64,000 nucleotides of DNA from Linnemannia hyalina (taxonomy: Eukaryota > Mortierellomycota > Mortierellomycetes > Mortierellales > Mortierellaceae), in NCBI GenBank assembly GCA_019671135.1, contig JAHRHY010000025.1, forward strand, positions 124,001-188,000, written 5' to 3'. Shown in pieces: positions 34,113-44,159 of this stretch. The notes under the pieces are model-generated. The model ran no database searches, had not been told where the DNA came from, and worked only from the letters and a program-made list of their open reading frames with translations. Every line of letters begins with the position of its first letter. Positions within the stretch are counted from its first letter, which is position 1. The position numbers and the translations under genes are program-made.

Positions 34113-36915
34113 ATGTCGTTCAGCACACCAGACATGAAGAGATCCTCGGTGGGTACCAATCTACACCAGTCTCCAACTGCCGCATTGCGACGAAGCCAAC
34201 TATCGCCTGCTCGAAAATCAGCACCAAGCTCGCCTGTCAAGAAGAGCCATTTCCTTGCGTCACTTCAAGCCGCTGCAGGAGGAGGAGCAAGCAAGATGGG
34301 TGGCATGAGTGGTAGTAGCGGTAGCGGAGTCTTAGGAGCGACAACAACAATATTAACCGCCGCCACCTCCACTGCGACGTCCACAGCCACTATCGCGTTG
34401 TCGGCTGCATCGACCCAGGTGTCAAAAGAGGCAGCTCGATTTTCACGACATTTGGAGTCTCTCAAAAGCGGAAAGGGCCTGCCTGCTGCGAGAGGCGGGT
34501 TTTCGAACAGTGGCAATAGAAGTGGTGCAGGAGGTGCAGGTGGGTCAAGATTTTCTGCTTCAGCTACTGCAGGAGTATTTGGAGGTGGCAAGTCGTCGCT
34601 GCTGTTAGGGTCCTCTCCATCCATCGCCAAAGTACTCAACAGCAATAGTGCTGGAAACAATAGCAGTGGAGCAACAACAACAGGAGGAGGAGGAGGAGGA
34701 GGAGGAGGAGGTGGTGGTGGTGGCAATGCTTCTGCCACCTCAAACGCGACCACGACCGACCATTTCAGCATCGAAACACCAAAAACCCCAAGCAAGAGCA
34801 ACAATCGCTCCTCTTTCTTCTCTTCTTCTGTCCCCTCTACCCCAAAGTCAACCCTCGGCAAAAGAACCAGCGCAGGCGTCGGCTTATTCCCTTCAACCCC
34901 TTCTTCACAATTCAACATCCCCTCTTCACCATCGCCCTTCAGCGTATCATCATCTACAGCAACCAACAACGACTCTTCAGGACTCAGGACCCCTTCCAGC
35001 AAAAGCAGTGTCGCTATGAGTTCGCAGACAAGTAACAACAGACCGCCAACAGCAAAGACACCATCAACATCACCGCAACGCCCACGAACACCTGGTGGCG
35101 GTCTCTCTCGTACGAGCAGCTCGTCAATTGTCAGCACAAAGTCCCTGGCCGCACAGGCAAACTCTTGCTTGACACGCACTGTGAGCTGTGGCAACTTGAC
35201 GACGACCAAGAAGCTCGAGGTTGTCAAGAACGACTGGGTCGGCAGCAACGCTTCACCTAAGAAGGGTAAACGCACCTTCAACCCGGTAAGGACCAAATCA
35301 CGCTGCTTTTGTTTGCTATTGGTGTATGTGTATTATCGTGTCGTTGTTCTTATGTGACTTTGTAATTCTCATTCTAATAAAATATGCGATCAATAGGGAG
35401 ACCGGTTTATACCCAGGAGGATTGATATGGCGAGTGCGCAGGTCATGATTGATATGGCCAAGGGCCCAACACTCCACCGAGCATCTTCATTTTCAGGATC
35501 ATCTGCACCGACTCACCACCATATCCCTGTCGACCCATTGGATGGATCAGCTTACAGCCAAGAGGTTGCCAGGGCGTGTGGTCTCGATCTCAACAGCCGC
35601 ATTTTGTGCTTCAATGCCGAAGCCCCTTCGCTGGACAATCGAGAATCGTCTGTGGTTCGGCAAATGTACAGTCGCCACCCAAGTTTCACGCGATCCAACT
35701 CGAACTTGTTGTTGAAGAAGAGGACCATCTTGACCAGCCCCGAAAGAATCCTTGACGCGCCTAGCTTGGTGGATGATTACTACCTGAATCTGTTGTCGTG
35801 GTCTTGTATGAATCAGCTGGCGATCGGACTGGACAAGTCAGTATTTGTGTGGAATGCCGATTCGGGACACGTCGAGTCTTTGGTCACGCTGAAGGGCAAC
35901 TTGGATTCGGTCACGTCGGTCTCGTGGGCAGACGATGGCGCGTCGTTGGCAGTCGGAACTTTTGAAGGTGATGTTCAAGTTTGGGATGTCGAGACAAGGA
36001 CCAAGCTCCGAACTATGTCGGGACATGCTGCGCGTGTTGGAGTGTTGGCATGGGACAAGCAGATTGTCAGCTCTGGATGTAGAGATGGATCGATCTGGAA
36101 CCATGATGTCCGTGTACATAACCACAAGGTTGCGGAGCTGTCGAACCATACGAACGAGGTCTGTGGGCTGACTTGGAGAAGCGATGGAATGCAGTTGGCC
36201 AGTGGTGCGAACGACAACATTGTCAACATCTGGGATGCCCGCTCCACCGTCCCCAAGTACACCAAAACCAATCACACCGCCGCCGTCAAGGTACTTTTCT
36301 TTCGTGCCTTTGATGGCCTGCAGTTGTTTTTATTTCATCCTTGAGCAAAAGCGCTAACTCGGTCGTTAATTATTTCACAATGGCTTGCAGGCGTTGGCAT
36401 GGTGCCCGTGGCAGTTGAATTTGCTAGCATCAGGAGGTGGGACATACGACAAGCAGATCCACTTTTGGAACTCGACATCGGGTGCGCGCGTGAACACACT
36501 GAATGCGGGATCTCAGGTCACGTCGATCATCTGGGCCAAAGAGTACAAGGAGTTCATGTCGTCCCATGGTTATCCGAACAACAACCTGTCAGTGTACAGC
36601 TACCCTTCGATGAGCAAGGTGGTGGACATTCCAGCGGCTCACGACTCGAGAGTGTTGCATTCTGCAGTCTCGCCTGATGGACAGACTGTGGCGACGGTTG
36701 CGAACGACGAGAATTTGAAGTTTTGGAAGTTGTTTGAGAAGCAGCCCAAGGATGGCAAGGGTAGCAGTAAGAGGGCGAAGCTGTCGTTGTCGGGTTCTGC
36801 TGGTAGTGGCAGTGGTGGGCTGTTGGAGGATGATGGCGATTGCGGTGGAGATGGCGGAACTGGAGGTGGGTTCCTCCATGGCAAATCGATTTCATCCCTG
36901 ACACGCATCAGATAA
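34113..36915 (+). CDS. CDC20: Cdc20-type activator of the anaphase-promoting complex
   Basis: Three exons: 34113-35285, 35397-36290 and 36391-36915 (863 aa). Cdc20 brings substrates such as securin and cyclin B to the APC/C and is the target of the spindle checkpoint. Seen in order: a long disordered N terminus (about 390 residues, with a Gly run near 34687-34723 and many SP/TP sites); the C-box GDRFIPRR right at the exon 1/2 junction; a Mad2-binding-like segment DLNSRILCF; seven WD40 repeats (LVDDYYLNLLSWS, GCRDGSIWNHDVRV, NDNIVNIWDAR, HGYPNNNLSVYSYPSM); and a C-terminal Ile-Arg tail (SLTRIR) that docks on APC/C TPR subunits. The WNADSG and HGYPNN features favour Cdc20 over Cdh1. The C-box lies much further from the N terminus than usual for the family. 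Confidence 0.9.
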
Positions 36916-37212
36916 CTCCTCGACACCGCACATCTACCGTCGAGTTCAAGAACAGGAAACAACCGTCAACTTCCTCCTCCCCCTCTCTCTCTCTCTTTTG
37001 CTGTACATATAAACTCGCTCATCGCTTCGTCGTTCTTGATTATTGGATGTAGTCCTTTCTTCTCTCTTTTTTCTTCTTTACCGTTTATGAATACCCCCGT
37101 CAGAACAAATGAAAGCGAACGCAAACGAAGCAAGAGAAGGAAAAATAATAAAGGGTATATAGGAATCAAATTCTAAGGCGTCGCTATGAAGCGCAGCCCA
37201 TGCGAAGAGGAT
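36916..37212. other. 3' intergenic of CDC20
   Basis: C/T-rich then A-rich sequence. Nothing beyond 3' UTR character is seen. Confidence 0.35.
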
Positions 37213-37323
37213 TCAGCCGCCTAGTGGTGTTGGTCCTGCCGAGTATAAGAGAGGGCCGGCCTTGGAGTTGTCAGCGTTGGAGTCACTTGCTGTGGCATTG
37301 GTGGTGGTTGACAAAGAGCTCAT
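37213..37323 (-). CDS. tentative 36-aa small ORF
   Basis: Minus-strand frame MSSLSTTTNATASDS... ending LLYSAGPTPLGG. The ATG is preceded by a long C/T-rich stretch and by CCATAACGCAG, which looks like a 3' splice site of a leader intron. It is Ser/Thr/Asn-rich, then ends in a Gly/Pro motif. Kept only because the leader layout is that of a real gene. No family is recognised and it may be non-coding. Confidence 0.25.
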   Translation of the reverse strand: MSSLSTTTNATASDSNADNSKAGPLLYSAGPTPLGG

Positions 37324-37673
37324 CTTGACCTGCGTTATGGTTGATGGCGGAGTGAGGGAGAGGAAGAAGAAAAGAAAGAGGGGGAAAAGAATTTTGGTGA
37401 CCAAAGGAACAAACAGGATGAAAAAACTCAAGCTAAAGCTGTGATGTGATGTTTCGTTTGAGTTGATATTCACACATTGATTGATGGTGACGATCACGAT
37501 CACGCGCGAGTGGTTTATTTTGCTTGCATGTGTATGTTGGTGTGATGGAAATCAAGTAGAAGTTAAAAGAAGTACAAGAAAAAGAAAAAGAGCTGTGCTA
37601 CTCAAAAATCTTAATCACGGCTTTTAGCAAACAAAGAATATTCAAAGAGAAAAAAAATATATCGATCTGGCAT
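37324..37673. other. intergenic
   Basis: Leader of the small ORF and 3' end of the next minus-strand gene. It contains a GATCAC-type direct repeat (CGATCACGATCACG, 37490). Nothing else is supported. Confidence 0.3.
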
Positions 37674-38159
37674 TCAAGCGTCGTAGGCGACAAAGATGCG
37701 GTTGACAAGGATACTCCGCTGATCCTCAAGAATCTGGATCTTCATCGTAAGAGCATCCTCAAACCCTCCAATATCATTTCGGTACTGCGCCCAGATCACC
37801 AGTGCCTCATAATGTCCTGCCGGCGGCCTTGGTGCCACTTGAGAAGCAGAATTGAAGGTAGGTAGGGTAAGGGTGTCGATGGCAGCAAAGCGAGCAGAGA
37901 CGAGGTGGGAGATGACCTTGGAGAGACGCTCGTATTCGGATTTGAGGATCGATTCTCCAAAGGCTGAGGCTGGACTCAGAACGAGTTGTAGTTGTCGGAT
38001 CGGACTTGCAGCTGCTGTCGGAGTTGCAGGTGTTGGTGCGGTCGCCGGTCGGGCTGTGGCTGTCGGTGTGTGAGGCCCAGTTCCGGCTTGTCCTGCTCCT
38101 GTGGACGGGTTGGCATCAGTGCCATTGTTGTTGTTGATGATGGTGGCGTTTGGATTCAT
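37674..38159 (-). CDS. small unknown protein, copy A of a tandem paralogue pair
   Basis: 161 aa from ATG 38159. An in-frame ATG at 38237 would add 26 residues, but the TTTTTGCCCAG just before 38159 looks like leader sequence. The first 60 residues are Asn/Thr/Ala/Pro-rich and disordered. The rest looks alpha-helical: GESILKSEYERLSKVISHLV ... GHYEALVIWAQYRNDIGGF ... ILEDQRSILVNRIFVAY. The helical half matches copy B just upstream (38308-38658) segment by segment, in the same order and strand, so the two arose by tandem duplication. No known family is recognised. Helix-rich, small and cytosolic by appearance (no signal or membrane segment). Confidence 0.6.
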   Translation of the reverse strand: MNPNATIINNNNGTDANPSTGAGQAGTGPHTPTATARPATAPTPATPTAAASPIRQLQLVLSPASAFGESILKSEYERLSKVISHLVSARFAAIDTLTLPTFNSASQVAPRPPAGHYEALVIWAQYRNDIGGFEDALTMKIQILEDQRSILVNRIFVAYDA

Positions 38160-38307
38160 TTTTTTTGCATTTGTCCGTTTGCTGGGCAAAAAGTAGGAAA
38201 AAGGATCGCACCGTGGAAACCGGGACACAGAGGCCATTTATTTTGGATTAAGGGGGTTTTTGCCACCAAACGATAAACAGAAAGGGAGTTTCTACTACAC
38301 AGACACG

Positions 38308-38658
38308 CTAATGGGTAGTCCTGCTGGCGAGACCCTTGACAATATCCATCTTCATTGCCTCCAAAGCCTTGATAGCCTGTTCCAGATTTTGACAATACCC
38401 TTTCAAGTCATCCTGGCAGCTGAGCCAGATAGAGGCTATCTCGTAGAATCACAATTGCCCGCCCTTGAGCGAAGGCGGCCGAAGATATCCGCTAGGGGAA
38501 CTGAGAAGGGGTGGGTCTTCCGGTAAAGGGCTGAGGGTACGCAGAGCGGCCAGGTGGGCTCCTTGAAGGTTGGTGATCTTGCGGTTGATGCTATCGTATT
38601 CGTCCCTGAGGATCGATCCTGCCAGCTGGACATGGGTGTTTGGGGTGTATGCGGCCAT
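38308..38658 (-). pseudogene. copy B of the paralogue pair, interrupted by one in-frame TGA
   Basis: ATG 38658 opens MAAYTPNTHVQLAGSILRDE and continues to a TGA at 38449-38451, then in the same frame FYEIASIWLSCQDDLKGYCQ ... EAMKMDIVKGLASRTTH to TAG 38308. The part after the TGA aligns with copy A (HYEALVIWAQYRND), so coding once ran through this codon. No GT-AG intron of plausible size removes the TGA without deleting the conserved segment. Options: nonsense mutation, sequencing error, programmed read-through, or a short 69-residue product. I list it as a pseudogene with that doubt. The stop of B is only about 150 bp from the start of A. Confidence 0.55.
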
Positions 38659-40441
38659 GTTTCTTTTTGTTTTGTTGTTGGCAATTTGAGTTGTCTGTGA
38701 AGGTGTATCAAGGGACGTTGTCAGATTAGAAGAAGAGACGGGGGACTGTAGGGGAGGAGAACTGAGGAAGAAAAGAAAGTGAAAGTGAAAGTGAAAGTGA
38801 AGAGTGGGTTTATAGATAGCGCGCAGTGGGGGGGGGAGACAGCAATGTCAAGAAAGAATGGCATTGTTGTTTTGATTTTAATTTCAGTTGACTTTCATCT
38901 TTGTAATGTCAGCAAGCAACAAAAAATGATACGCCATAGTACACCACGCCCTTGACATAAGAGCGAGATCGGCTCTTATGTCGGGTTTCTAATCTATTCA
39001 GTTCAATTAGAGTTTTTTTTTGTTACTTCTTTTTATTTTTTATTTTTGAAAAGAAATTTCCAGGCATCTACGCCGTGTAAGATATAAAATTCAAAATGGT
39101 CATCCAGGCTGTGCAACTTGTACATTAGTTGACCATGACCAACACGTCTCTTCTTAATCAGAACAAAAATTTCTTTGCTTTCTCAACGCAGTCCCACTAT
39201 GCTTTGGTATCTAAAGGAGCCTGATCGGACGTTAATGATTAAGGGAGCGAGAGGAGTTTAGCAATTGAGTAGAGCAGCAAGGTGGTCGGGGACGTTGGAA
39301 CCTAAGCGGTGTCCTGTGCGCGATAACGTTATCTGAACCCGTAATGTGACCATCCCTCATCGAATAAACTGGTGGTATCCTGCAATCTTAATTTGAGCAG
39401 ACCTGAATTCCTGGTCGCCTCTTCCAATCGTCGTTTGTCGTTTGACGTCCGTTGCTCATGCAAACGGATTCTCCTCGCGCCAGTCAAGCCTGGAAGAAAG
39501 AAAAAAAGAGTAAGTTTGAGAGCACCGTGCGTTGCCATGTCAGGAAGGGGTCTATCGACATGGGAATAAAGCAATTTATTTTTTCACACGCACCATCACC
39601 ATTGGTATTTTAGACTTCCCTCTCTCATTCAGCTACTCCTCGCGCCGTTCCTTTGCTCATCACATCCATACACCCATCAGCGTCACTTCACTTTTGAGCC
39701 CCACAATATAACACCCTCAACCACAATTGCCCCGGTCGTCCTGTGATAACAATCGTCAACAGTTTCTCAGTCGCTCCTAAAAGTCTTCTTCATCGGTCAC
39801 TACAATCAACTGTGAGATGCTTCACCTAATCCTTGTTGTCCAGGACACCTACTCAACAACCGCACAACTGTCAGCAGCTGTCAATTTCTAGTAATATCAA
39901 CCAACCAAAAACCCATCGCACCCAGCAGTACGTTCACCACGTCAAGTCGACACACTTCACCCTCAGTCCGTTTTGTCTCGTTCAAACCAAGCAACTTGTT
40001 CGTCAAGTCCGCTCATCAAAAAAACTATAAAAAGCCACCAAGACAGCGGTACGTGGAGACATGACGATGCACCAACAACAATACATTGCGACGAAGAAGA
40101 ACACGCTCGTTTGCTTGTAGTCGCGGGGTGGCGATATCGATATTTAAAAAGAGAGGCGATGATATGTGGGTCTTTTACCACTCCTCTTTTAACCAAAGAA
40201 GATTGATGTTCTACAAAAAAAGGTTGATCACCTTGCAGGTAGGCCACCAACCTTTCTGTCCTGATCTTGATTCGATACTCCTGCTCAGCAGTATACATCA
40301 CAGTTCCCTCCCTCTCCTTGACCAAAAAGACACATTTGCATAAAAAAGTACCACTTCTTCATAACATATTTTTGTACTTCAAGCTACCTTCTTTTGTATT
40401 AATGCAATAATATTAAAGCTAAATGGTGATGGTGTAATGGC
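38659..40441. other. intergenic with a perfect hairpin and a transcript-like plus-strand stretch
   Basis: The only clear element is the 11-bp stem hairpin at 38954-38982. From 39600 to 40060 the plus strand is C/A-rich like a 5' leader; it carries a possible mini-intron (ACT/GTGAGA ... GTCCAG/GACACC, about 39810-39842) and only tiny ORFs. On the minus strand near 39500, CTTTCTTCCAG/GCTTGAC looks like a 3' splice site without a convincing gene. A non-coding transcript is possible. Confidence 0.35.
38954..38982. repeat. perfect 11-bp inverted repeat (hairpin), 7-nt loop
   Basis: GACATAAGAGC - GAGATCG - GCTCTTATGTC. The stem is perfect. It lies alone in an intergenic stretch, not next to a gene end. 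Confidence 0.7.
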
Positions 40442-42266
40442 TTAGTGCTCAACGGGTGCAGGGGCAAGTTGAGCGCCATGGGTATCAATCTCGATCTTGG
40501 CATCGACCGCATCCGCACGCGCAGCGAGCTCCCGCTCCAAACGATCCTCTTCGTCCATCTTATCCAAAGGATCGACATATGTGGTTCCATTGATCTTGCA
40601 GATAATGATCTGCATCCATGCGGGCAAGACATTCTCGACGGTGAAGCCTTCATTATTCCAATGCTCCTTTAGGTCCTTGTCCGAGGGGTGATGCGACCGC
40701 CAGAGATGAGTTCGAGAACGTAGATGGATCCGTTGATGGCGGCGTAGGTGCCGATACCGGCGATGAGGCCGTAGGAGATGGAGTATGAGAGGGGCATGAG
40801 GGCGATGGTCAAGAAGGCTGGGATGGCGTCACCAACGTAGTTCCAGTTGATGGATTGAACGGATTTGGCCATCATGGATCCGACGACGATGAGGGCAGGG
40901 CCGGTGGCCCAGGGAGGGAAGGATGCGAAAATGGGAGAGAAGAAGAGAGAGACGAAGAAGAGGAAGGCGGTGAAGATCGAGGTCAGACCTGTGCGGCCGC
41001 CCTCTGTGATACCGGCTCCGGATTCGATGTAGGCTGTGACGGGGGGCACTCCAAAGAGAGCGCCAATAGTGATGGAAGATGCGTCGCACAAGAAGGCGGC
41101 GGTTGAACCGTCAAAGTCGCCATTCCTGTACATATATCCTCCGAACTTGGCCATGGAGTACAGGGTACCGGTGGTGTCCATGATGTCGACGTAGAGGAAG
41201 GTGATAAGCGCGATCCAGATCTCGTGGTTGTTAAGGTCAAAGTTCATCTTCGCGAATGTCATCTGGATGGGGTGGAAGGTGACGACCTTCTTGAAGTAGT
41301 CGAATGAGGCCTCACCGGCGGGGGTGTAAGGGAAGTAGGTAAAGTTGGTTCCGCGGATCCAGGAGAGGATCGAGACGGCAAGAATGCCGTAGAGGACCGA
41401 GCCCTTGACGCGGAGAGTGAGGAGGATGGAGATGAGGATGAATCCAAAGATGCCCATCCAGGTGGTCGGACTCCGCATATGGGTTCCGTCAATACAGACA
41501 CCCGTGGCATCTCTATCACATCCATCGAGATGAACCAGCGTCGCGGCGTCTGCACCAATGAGTCCAATACCGGCCGAGGTCTGCATTCCAATAAAGCACA
41601 GGTACAGTCCAATACCAGCACCGGAAGCAATTTTGATACTCTGAGGGATCAACCGAGCAAGCCATTGTCGAACACCAAAGAAGGACAAGAGAATGAAAAG
41701 CAAGCCCTCGACAAAGACGGCGGCGAGGGCGGTCTCGTACTTGATCTTGTTGCCTCCATGAAACCCGACGACGGTGTATGTAAAGTAGGCGTTGAGACCC
41801 ATGCCGGGGGCGAGACCGATAGGGAGGTTGGCGAATAGACCCATGAGGAGGGTGGAGATACAAGCAATGGCTGCGGTGGCTGTGATCATATCGAGTTTGA
41901 GGGTTCCAAGACATTCGTTATAAGCCGGGTCGGTCAGGCAGACTGGGTCTTCTGCGTTTTCGCATACACAGGGTCCACCCGAGTCCGTCACAATCAAAGC
42001 ATTCACCGAGATAATGTATGCCTAAAGAAGTGAGGAGGAGGAGTGTGTATGTGTTAGTCAGAAGAAAGAAGACATAATGCTCACGCTGACAAAAAAGTAT
42101 TCTTTCATACCATGGTGACGAAGGTAGTGAGGCCGGCGCGGATCTCGGTGGTGAACTTGGATCCGACACGCTCGCGACGGGCGCCGGAGCCCTCGAGGCA
42201 GAAGTATTTTCCGACCCTGGATTGGGCCACGCTCTGGTTCAATCGGTCCAAAATTGAGCCTGCCAT
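40442..42266 (-). CDS. azgA: AzgA-type purine (adenine/guanine/hypoxanthine) permease, with apparent C-terminal frameshift
   Basis: Exon 1 is 42266-42114 (MAGSILDRLNQSVAQSRVGK ... LTTFVTM); a 92-nt GTATGA...TTTAG intron follows; exon 2 starts at 42021 (AYIISVNALIVTDSGG). The protein is an NCS2/AzgA-family proton symporter with about 12-14 membrane segments, importing purines at the plasma membrane. Family signatures: GLFANLPIGLAPGMGLNAYF, DIMDTTGTLYSMAKFGG and ESGAGITEGGRTGLTS. The exon 2 frame stops at 40669 right after SGGRITP. One base out of frame, the expected tail continues (SDKDLKEHWNNEGFTVENVL ... VDPLDKMDEEDRLERELA) to TAG 40442. A one-base loss in the CCCC run at 40685-40688 explains this. 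Without it the product lacks about 80 cytosolic C-terminal residues; the membrane core is intact. Confidence 0.9.
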
Positions 42267-44159
42267 CGTTTTATTTTGTTCGTTTTGAGTGAGTGTGAGG
42301 AGCAAAAGGGGCGAAGGGTGAGTGAGTGTCTTTCAAGTGATGAAGGAGCAGGAGAGGGAAGAAGGAAAGAAGAGTTGGCCAAGGGCTAGGACAGAGGAAA
42401 ACAAAAAAAAAGTGAGGGAGACACTTGTTCTTATATGGCATCGTTGTTGTTGTTCTTCAATCCATGGATGATAAGGAGTAGGAGACCTGAGCAAAAGAGC
42501 AGCAACAAAAGTAAACAATCATCCGTTTGTTTGTTTATTTGTTGTATGTTTGATTTGTCGTTTTGTCGAGCGAGAGAGGAAGAGACCAAAGGAAAACTTT
42601 ATCCTTCAACACATGCATAAGCTTCATGTCCTGATTAAGTTTTTATGTTGTTTTATGCTCTGGAGATTAGTCAGTTTGTGTCAAGCCAAAATCAGACAAG
42701 GCGAGAAAAGGGTGAAGGGATGTATGCCTGGACTGTGGACGCAAAAGGTCTTATTTTTTCTTACTATTGAAAACGGAACGGGCGCAACTGAAGATGGGAA
42801 GGCGATGGCTTCTGTTGTTGCATGACCAATGTCAAGTCTGACACGGCGTGGGTACAACTCTTTATCCGCTAATGTGGGATGTAAATCCCACACCTCTCTT
42901 GTTCAGTTCCATCTCACTTGATTATATATTGTTGCCAGGGGTATGGGTAGACGATAGGAGGAAAACCGAAAGGATACGATGGAAGGGTACATGAGTGTTC
43001 TGACACAGAAAGGGAATGAACAAACACAAAAAGGAAATTTGCGGGGTAAGAACAGTTTTGTTATTTTGTCCGAACTAACCAACGATCGCCTTCGGCACCG
43101 CACTGCATGCCACGGGAAACCTTTTTCTTTCTTTCTCAATTTGCTCACAAGACAAGTGCGTCCCGAAAAACAAACGAAACAAGTCGTGCACCCTCTAGCG
43201 AATAACCCTAAAGTTAGGACACCCAGACAGCTGATTGCATGCAAGTCAACAATCGAAAAAAAGTACGAGGTGCGATCGAAGGACAAGAGAGGCGTCTGAC
43301 TGGGTTTCGGGATGCACAGATGGAAGGTCCATATTGCTGTTGATGCTTCTTGATACCAAAGCTCAAGTGAATAGTAAGAAATGAGATCGAAGGCTCGTTT
43401 GTTTGTGGTAGGGCAGAGAGAAAGAATGATCCGAGAAAAGCAGAAAAATAAAAACGAAATCTGAGGGTTGAGCTAGGGGTGAGCAAGGGTGAACATGGTA
43501 CATGAACATGATTGGGCTGGAGATAATTACGGATGCGAGGATCTTCAATCGGAACAAAAGGAAGCAAAGGAGGGATGAGATAACGGATTGTAGTGGGTTT
43601 CCTGGAGCAAGACCAAAGGGTGATGGAATATGCGGGGTCAATCACCTGTGCAGAGGGAAGTAGGGTGATGGTGGTTGAGCCTATCGACAAACAGCTGGTT
43701 GGATGAAGTAATGGCATCTAGACCCTTGTCAAGTGCAATAGGAGGTTGAATTGGGGCCTGAAAAAGCGCGGCGAAGAGGCGTACTTTTGGACCGTTTTAT
43801 CGATCAATCAAAACGCGAATGGGACGCCACCAATGGCACGTCGTGCGTCAGTTTCGAAAGAAGTGAGGGAAAGTCACACCAAAGAGAACGCGTTGTTTCC
43901 CCTTCTCTCATTTCTCGGCGGACTCTGTGACTGCTCCTTTTGAACCCATGGTTAGGCAATGGGCAGAATAAAGAATATGGCTCACCTTTTTTTCTTCTTT
44001 GTTGTTTTGCTCGATCCAGCAACAACAAACTCGATTCAAAAAGCATTGAAGAGCAAACTCGCGACCGCCTCTGCTTAGGTTCTCTACAGCAGACAAGCAA
44101 GCATCAGCAACCATCACTAGAGAAGCAAGCATCAACAACCAACACTAGAGAAGCACACA
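42267..44159. other. intergenic, permease promoter and next gene's leader
   Basis: About 1.9 kb. A 167-codon minus-strand frame (43717-43214) has no recognisable features and I do not call it. The last 60 bases carry a 28-bp tandem duplication (see separate entry) in the leader of the next gene. Confidence 0.4.
44097..44152 (+). repeat. 28-bp tandem duplication in a 5' leader
   Basis: Two adjacent 28-bp copies beginning GCAAGCATC and ending ACTAGAGAA, with two mismatches, seven bases before ATG 44160. Confidence 0.75.

Noticed and set aside
34265..35296. 343-codon minus-strand frame opposite CDC20 exon 1
   Set aside because: A shadow of Ser/Thr/Gly codons (Val/Leu/Pro-rich product).
38440..38470. 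A 33-nt intron removing the UGA in copy B
   Set aside because: Too short and would delete the segment conserved with copy A.
43214..43717. 167-codon minus-strand frame
   Set aside because: No recognisable motif, no plausible splice structure, and compositional bias explains the openness.
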